Notes under the pieces: model-generated
What the model was told of the DNA's origin: nothing
Seen by the model: only the letters and a program-made list of their open reading frames with translations
Database searches by the model: none
In this document: piece after piece, positions 59,815 to 64,000 of the stretch
How the letters are laid out: each line of letters begins with the position of its first letter
How positions within the stretch are numbered: position 1 is the first letter of the stretch
Source of the DNA: Prorocentrum cordatum
Taxonomy: Eukaryota; Sar; Dinophyceae; Prorocentrales; Prorocentraceae
Reading direction: 5' to 3'
Length of the DNA stretch: 64,000 bases
Assembly: GCA_963575745.1 (NCBI GenBank)
Contig: CAUYUJ010014202.1
Span: 176,058 to 240,057 of the forward strand
Program-made: the position numbers and the translations under genes

Positions 59815-60222
59815 TTCGGCGCACCCCTCACGCGTTCCGTGGCCCCATAGGGAGCTCCACCGAAGGCTCCAGTGGCAAAATTCGCATGGCGGCCCCGCCT
59901 CCATTTCGGCACACCCTCACACGCTCCGTGGCCCAATAGGGAGCTCCACCGAAGGCCCCAGTGGCAAAGTTCGCATGGCGGCCCCGCCTCCATTTCGGCG
60001 CACACCCTCGCACGGTTCGTGGCCCCACAGGGAGCTCCACCGAAGGCCCCAGTGGCAAAGTTCGCATGGCGGCCCCGCCTCCATTTCGGCACACCTCTTA
60101 CACGCTTCGTGGCACCTAAGGGAGCTCCACTGGAGGCGCAGTGGCAGGGTTCGCAAGGCGCTCTTGCCCTATTTCGGCACACCCTTCACACGTTTCGTGG
60201 CCCCATGCGGTACCCCCAATTG
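59815..60222 (+). repeat. 90-bp satellite, array 1
   Basis: Units share TTCGGCACACCCTCACACG, CGTGGCCCCATAGGGAGCTC, CACCGAAGGCCCCAGTGGCA and GGCGGCCCCGCCTCCAT. The start word TTCGGC lies at 59815, 59905, 59994, 60085 and 60173 (spacing 88-91). Because the period is near 30 codons, long minus-strand frames with repeated peptide units appear; spacing changes shift the frame, which argues against protein. Confidence 0.9.
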
Positions 60223-60464
60223 CAGATGGTCAAAGCGGTCATGGTGCCGCAACAAGCTAGCAACGGAAGGGGAGATGAGGCCTCAAGGAGCAAACAACCT
60301 CACTTGCCGTCAAACGTTTGGATGGCATGGGAACATCCCACCGCGCCTCGCAGTGCCACAAGCAAGACGGGTATCTGTTGATCTCCTGATAGCGCACAGC
60401 GCACTCACTGGCGCCTCATCATCGTGAGGGCGAGACTGGGGCCCTCGTCGCAGTTGTTCAGTCG

Positions 60465-60585
60465 GCTCCTCCTCCTCCTCCTCCTCATCATGATCAGCAT
60501 CATCATCGTCCTCCTCCTCCTCCTCATCATCATCATAATCATCATCATCAGCAGCATCAGCTTCATCAGCATCATCATCATGGTT
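60465..60585 (+). repeat. (CCT)n and (CAT)n microsatellite
   Basis: CTCCTCCTCCTCCTCCTC is followed by ATCATCATCATCATAATCAT and CAGCATCAGCTTCATCAGCA. Confidence 0.9.
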
Positions 60586-60864
60586 CTGCCCTCGTTTCGC
60601 TCGCGCGTTCCATCTCATGGCTCGCCCCACGCCCAGCCACAGATCTGCGGCATTAAACCTCCGACCTTGCGCGCCGCAGGTGAAGAGGCGGCTCGCCGCA
60701 ACCGAGATTGTGCAGGAGGCGGCCACAGTTTTTCCCAACCATCCTGAGGTGTTGGGTCCTCGTTTTGATTGGCGCAGCGCCCCGCGTCCCCCTCCTCTCA
60801 TTCTTCCCCCCCTCCCGATCCTCCCTCCTCCCACCCCTGCCTCTGCCCTCCGCACCAGTCACCA

Positions 60865-61800
60865 TGCTTCGACACACACCCCTCACACAATTCGTAGCCC
60901 CAAAGGAAGCTCCATCCCCGCCGCTCATTTCGGCACACCCCTCACACGCCTCGTGGCCCCATACGGAGCTCCACCCACGGCCCAAATGGTGCCGCCCGCA
61001 TGCGTCCCCGCCACACATTTCGGCACACCCTTCGCATGCCTCGTGGCCCCATCGGGAGCTCCATCCAAGGCTCCACGTGGTGCCGTCTGCATGCGTCCCC
61101 GCCACCCATTTCGGCACACCCCTCACACGCTTCGTGGCCCCATAGGGAGCTCCGTCCAAGGCTCCACGTGGTGCCGTCTGCATTTGTCCCACCGGTTTTG
61201 GCACACCTCAGCTCCACGTGGAGCCGCCCGCATGCGTCCCCGCACCCATTTCGGCACACCCCTCACACGCTTCGTTGCCCCATAGGGAGCTCCACCCAAG
61301 GACCCAAATGGTGCCGCCCGCATGCGTCCCCGCCACACATTTCGGCACACCCCTCGCACGATTCGTGACCCCATAAGGAGCTCCACCCTCGGCCCAAATG
61401 GTGCCGCCCGCATGCGTCCCCGCCACCCATTTCGGCACACCCTTCACAAGCTAGGCCCGACGTGTTGCCGTCCGCACGCGTCCCCGCCATCCATTTCGGC
61501 AGACCCCTCGCACGTTTCGTGGCCCTACAAGGAGCTTCACCAAAGGCTTAATCGGCACACTCCGCATGCGTCCCCGACACAATACAGCAGACCCGTTAAT
61601 CGCTTAGTGCCCCCGTGGAGAGTTCCACCGAAGGCTCCAGTGTCGACGTATGCATGCGGTCCCCCGCCCATTTCGGCACACTCCTCAAACGGTTCATGGC
61701 CCCACAGGGAATTCCGCCCAATCGCATGTGTCCCCACCGTCCAGTCGCTAACAAGTTTCCCACTTTTCGTGGCCCCACAGGCAGCTCCACCCAAAGCCCC
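60865..61800 (+). repeat. 90-bp satellite, array 2
   Basis: TTCGGC-type starts lie near 60929, 61019, 61110, 61198, 61250, 61341, 61431, 61495 and 61672. Most spacings are 88-91, with shortened units of about 52 and 64. Typical words are CCACCCATTTCGGCACACCC, CTTCGTGGCCCCATAGGGAG and GGTGCCGCCCGCATGCGTCC. The right side is more diverged. Middle units carry a variant interior (AAATGGTGCCGCCCGCATGC) not found in array 1. Confidence 0.9.
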
Positions 61801-61873
61801 AGGAAAAGATTCATTAAAGGCGATATTCACAACGACGGTACTCATAACTGTATGTGGTTGGTCCGTTAACCAG

Positions 61874-62074
61874 GATAAGTTTAGGCGCTACGCCCGCCAG
61901 CTTGTGCGCCACATCGCCCACCTCTTCGACCATGGTGACGTTGCTCTGAGGAGGAGAAGGTACCGATCTGTTTACTCTTCCCTTGTTTTCGCCTGCGCCT
62001 CCTGGGAGGTCCTCGTCGCCACTGCTGGATTCGCCTCGAAATTCTCCTCAGAACGCATCCCCGGAGAGGTCCAG
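61874..62074 (+). CDS. Candidate internal coding exon, 67 codons
   Basis: The 201-base segment is open in one frame (beginning DKFRRYARQLVRHIAHLFDH, with VYSSLVFACASWEVLVATAG in the middle). It is preceded by GTCCGTTAACCAG, a possible acceptor, and followed by GTATCA after CAG, a canonical-looking donor. Its length is a multiple of three, so both junctions are phase 0. Third positions favour G and C. The AG|G context on both sides fits dinoflagellate introns. I do not recognise a family. The donor sits at the edge of the 62078 duplicated block. Confidence 0.4.
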
Positions 62075-62077
62075 GTA

Positions 62078-62575
62078 TCAACCCCTGTATTAAAAAGTGG
62101 TGATCGGCACTACGGCAGGGAACAACCCCTGGGTCTGCGCCAATCGACAAAAACTCCAGCTTCGACCTTCGATCGATCCGAAGTAACTACCAGACAGAGT
62201 CGTGACCCGAACGGAGGAACGGCGACGCAGGGGTGGACGAGACGCGCGGTCGTTAGGACAGCCCAAACGAAATCGCCACTCTCTGGCGGTGTGAAAAGCG
62301 GTCGGAAAATACCCTGCGACGAGTTCTCAGGCGATATCGCCGCTCTCGAGCGGTATGAAGATGGATCTGTTTTTTTTTCTACGGAAGTCCCACGCCAAAT
62401 CGCCACTTTCGGATGCCGCGGCAAGTTTTCCGATCGCCCTCGAAGGCGATCTGAATTTTTGTCGGCGGAAGTCTCGGGCGGAATCACATTTTGAGACGCT
62501 GACCCCGCTTGGCCGTTATAGTATTAGGAGGGGTGAGATATGCATCTGAAACTCCCGACTCGGCCCCGGGTCCAA
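62078..62575 (+). repeat. 0.5-kb duplicated block, copy 1
   Basis: It runs from the AAAAAGTGGTGATCGGCACT word through GACGCGCGGTCGTTAGGACA to GAAACTCCCGACTCGGCCCC. The second copy is at 62877-63372, offset about 800 bases. Within each copy ATCGCCACT, ATCGCCGCTCTCGAGCGG and ATCGCCCTCGAAGGCGAT recur as small palindromes. A minus-strand frame is conserved between copies but has no known motif. Confidence 0.85.
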
Positions 62576-62651
62576 CATTGCCCCGCGGCCCCGTGGAGGC
62601 CAGCCCTGTCTTCCTCGATCCCCACGGTCTCCACGTTTTAATCCAGCGGGT

Positions 62652-62877
62652 TGACCACCGCCAGCTCGCTGAGTCACGTCTTTTTTACATGTTTTGTCCA
62701 CGCTCCACACTTCGCGCACGCATCGGAACGCTGGAGACTGCCCACACCGAGCGTTGTTTTGTAATGACCGCCGCCAGCGCGCTGAATCACTTCTCTGTTG
62801 CATGTTTTGTCCACGCTCCACACCAGCGCCCGCATCGGAACGCTGGAGACTGCCCACACCGAGCGTTGTTTTGTAAC
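62652..62877 (+). repeat. 113-bp tandem duplication
   Basis: GACCACCGCCAGCTCGCTGA to GAGCGTTGTTTTGTAA (62652-62764) repeats as GACCGCCGCCAGCGCGCTGA to GAGCGTTGTTTTGTAA (62765-62876). Both contain ATGTTTTGTCCACGCTCCAC and GCATCGGAACGCTGGAGACT. Confidence 0.85.
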
Positions 62878-63372
62878 CAACCCCTGAGATAAAAAGTGGT
62901 GATCGGCACTACGGCAGGGAACAACCCCTGGGTCTTCGCCAATCGAACAAAACTCCAACTTCGACCTTCGATCGATCCCAAGTAACTCCCAGGCAGAGTC
63001 GCGACCCGAACGGAGGAACGGCGACGCAGGGGTGGACGAGACGCGCGGGTGTTAGGACAGCCCAAACGACATCGCCACTCTCTGGCGGTGTGAAAAGCGG
63101 TCGGAAAATACCCTGCGAGGAACTCTCAGGCGATATCGCCGCTCTCGAGCGGTATGAAGATGGATATGATTTTTGCATGCGGAAGTCCCACGTCAAATCG
63201 CCACTTTCAGATGCCGCGGCAAATTTTCAGATCGCCCTCGAAGGCGATCCGAATTCTTGTTGGCGGAAGTCTCAGGGGGAATCACATTTTGAGACGCTGA
63301 CCCCACTTGGCCGCTATAGTATTGAAAGGGGTGAGAGCTGCATCCGAAACTCCCGACTCGGCCCCAATGGGA
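62877..63372 (+). repeat. 0.5-kb duplicated block, copy 2
   Basis: It follows copy 1 in the same orientation with few differences, from GTGGTGATCGGCACTACGGC through CTCAGGCGATATCGCCGCTC to AACTCCCGACTCGGCCCC. Confidence 0.85.
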
Positions 63373-63527
63373 GGCCAACCGTGTTTTCCTCGATCCCCAC
63401 GGTCTCCAGTGTTTTATCCAGCTGGTTGTAGTAATGGCATGGGTACTTGTTGGTTTCACTAAGTGCAGACACTAGGGAGTGCGATGTGAAACATACAATG
63501 GTGTCATCAGTCGTAGACGTCATACAT

Positions 63528-63556
63528 ATCTATATATATATATATATATATATATG
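63528..63556. repeat. (TA)n microsatellite
   Basis: A run of TATATATATA about 26 bases long. Confidence 0.9.
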
Positions 63557-63570
63557 CGTGTGTATAGATA

Positions 63571-63921
63571 TTGCAGTGTGGCCATGCCCTTGATGTGACG
63601 TTGCTACGGTCGTTGCTGGGTCAAACGATCGTTCGCACCATTATGAACACCCGCGTGTTCGAGTCGAGGGCTACAAAGTACGTCTTTACTGATCAGTGCG
63701 TCATTTCAGACTTCCTGAGGGATGCTGTCCTTGTGCAATGTCTATGTGCGAGTTTCGGTGCCAAAACCTTGAATTCTATGCGTGTGAGGGGACGTGCTTC
63801 GTTTTGTGCAATTGCACGTGTTTTGAAGCTAGAGTTCCCCAATTTCGACTCCTATCTGGATTCGGAAAGGGAGGTTATTCTTTGCACGTACCGAGTGCGA
63901 AAGGCCCAACCTGGCATATGA
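63571..63921 (+). CDS. Hypothetical reading frame, 116 codons
   Basis: ATG to TGA without recognisable motif. It includes YVFTDQCVISDFLRDAVLVQ and VLKLEFPNFDSYLDSEREVI. Third positions are not G+C-enriched, unlike the better coding candidates, and the frame is only moderately long for this DNA. It could be a chance frame or an exon of an unknown gene. Confidence 0.25.
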   Translation: MQCGHALDVTLLRSLLGQTIVRTIMNTRVFESRATKYVFTDQCVISDFLRDAVLVQCLCASFGAKTLNSMRVRGRASFCAIARVLKLEFPNFDSYLDSEREVILCTYRVRKAQPGI

Positions 63922-64000
63922 TCGCCACCTGGCGCTGCCAACGAGCCCAAATCCTAGAACGCTATGACGTTGCGTGCACAAGCGGCTCCGAGCGGCCTCC

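Noticed and set aside
60865-61800. 90-bp array as a CRISPR or as a repeat-protein gene
   Set aside because: Units are contiguous with no spacer. Spacing varies by one or two bases so the frame is not kept, and frames are open on both strands.
61322-62494. A single 390-codon protein across the satellite, candidate exon and duplicated block
   Set aside because: It joins three unrelated sequence types. Only the middle 201 bases look coding.
63530-63556. TATATA run as a promoter TATA box
   Set aside because: It is a simple repeat. Dinoflagellate promoters are not known to depend on a TATA box, and no supported gene follows.
1-64000. tRNA, rRNA and snRNA genes
   Set aside because: Reading for tRNA box words, 5S-like segments and U6-like starts gave no convincing candidate by eye. 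A covariance-model scan would be needed to exclude them fully.

Overview
This window looks like nuclear DNA of a dinoflagellate. The strongest evidence is a perfect match to the dinoflagellate trans-splicing spliced leader (12738-12759), followed by the open reading frames of a dinoflagellate-type LINE retrotransposon. Other support: a Mei2-like RNA-binding domain fragment, zinc-finger fragments of the kind common in dinoflagellate retroelements, high G+C, and very sparse coding sequence. The high G+C would suit a Prorocentrum-like species better than a Symbiodiniaceae species, but that is inference. Nothing points to bacteria, plastids or mitochondria. I see no rRNA, tRNA, CRISPR array or operon.

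Layout. 1-9.4 kb: diverged intergenic DNA with many short terminal-inverted-repeat (TIR) elements, often nested, plus the Mei2-like fragment at about 2 kb. 9.4-12.7 kb: a GGA microsatellite, a ~100-bp tandem array and a ~200-bp satellite carrying CCT tracts. 12.7-17.8 kb: a LINE that begins at the spliced leader and is broken by about five frame changes and two stops, followed by an internally deleted relative. 18-19.9 kb: CCT tracts and resumption of the satellite. 20-27.6 kb: another dense cluster of TIR elements. 27.7-31.6 kb: GT and AGT microsatellites around a 100-N assembly gap, then a duplicated 0.9-kb block. 32-42.5 kb: purine/pyrimidine microsatellites, a reverse transcriptase scrap, GAC repeats and a 49-bp minisatellite. 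43.4-53.2 kb: decayed coding DNA, including a retroelement-type zinc-finger pseudogene (46.6-48.6 kb) and a second frameshifted coding relic behind a degenerate spliced leader (50.1-51.7 kb). 53.2-59.3 kb: microsatellites and further TIR elements. 59.8-61.8 kb: a 90-bp satellite. 61.9-63.4 kb: a candidate exon and a 0.5-kb duplication.

No complete intact protein-coding gene can be supported. The window is chiefly a record of repeat activity: at least eight TIR/foldback families occur in two to six copies each, with several clear nestings, beside retroposed and decaying sequences. Some TIR elements may be introners (intron-generating transposons, a class described in dinoflagellates), because GC-rich reading frames abut them. 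Transcript data would be needed to prove this.
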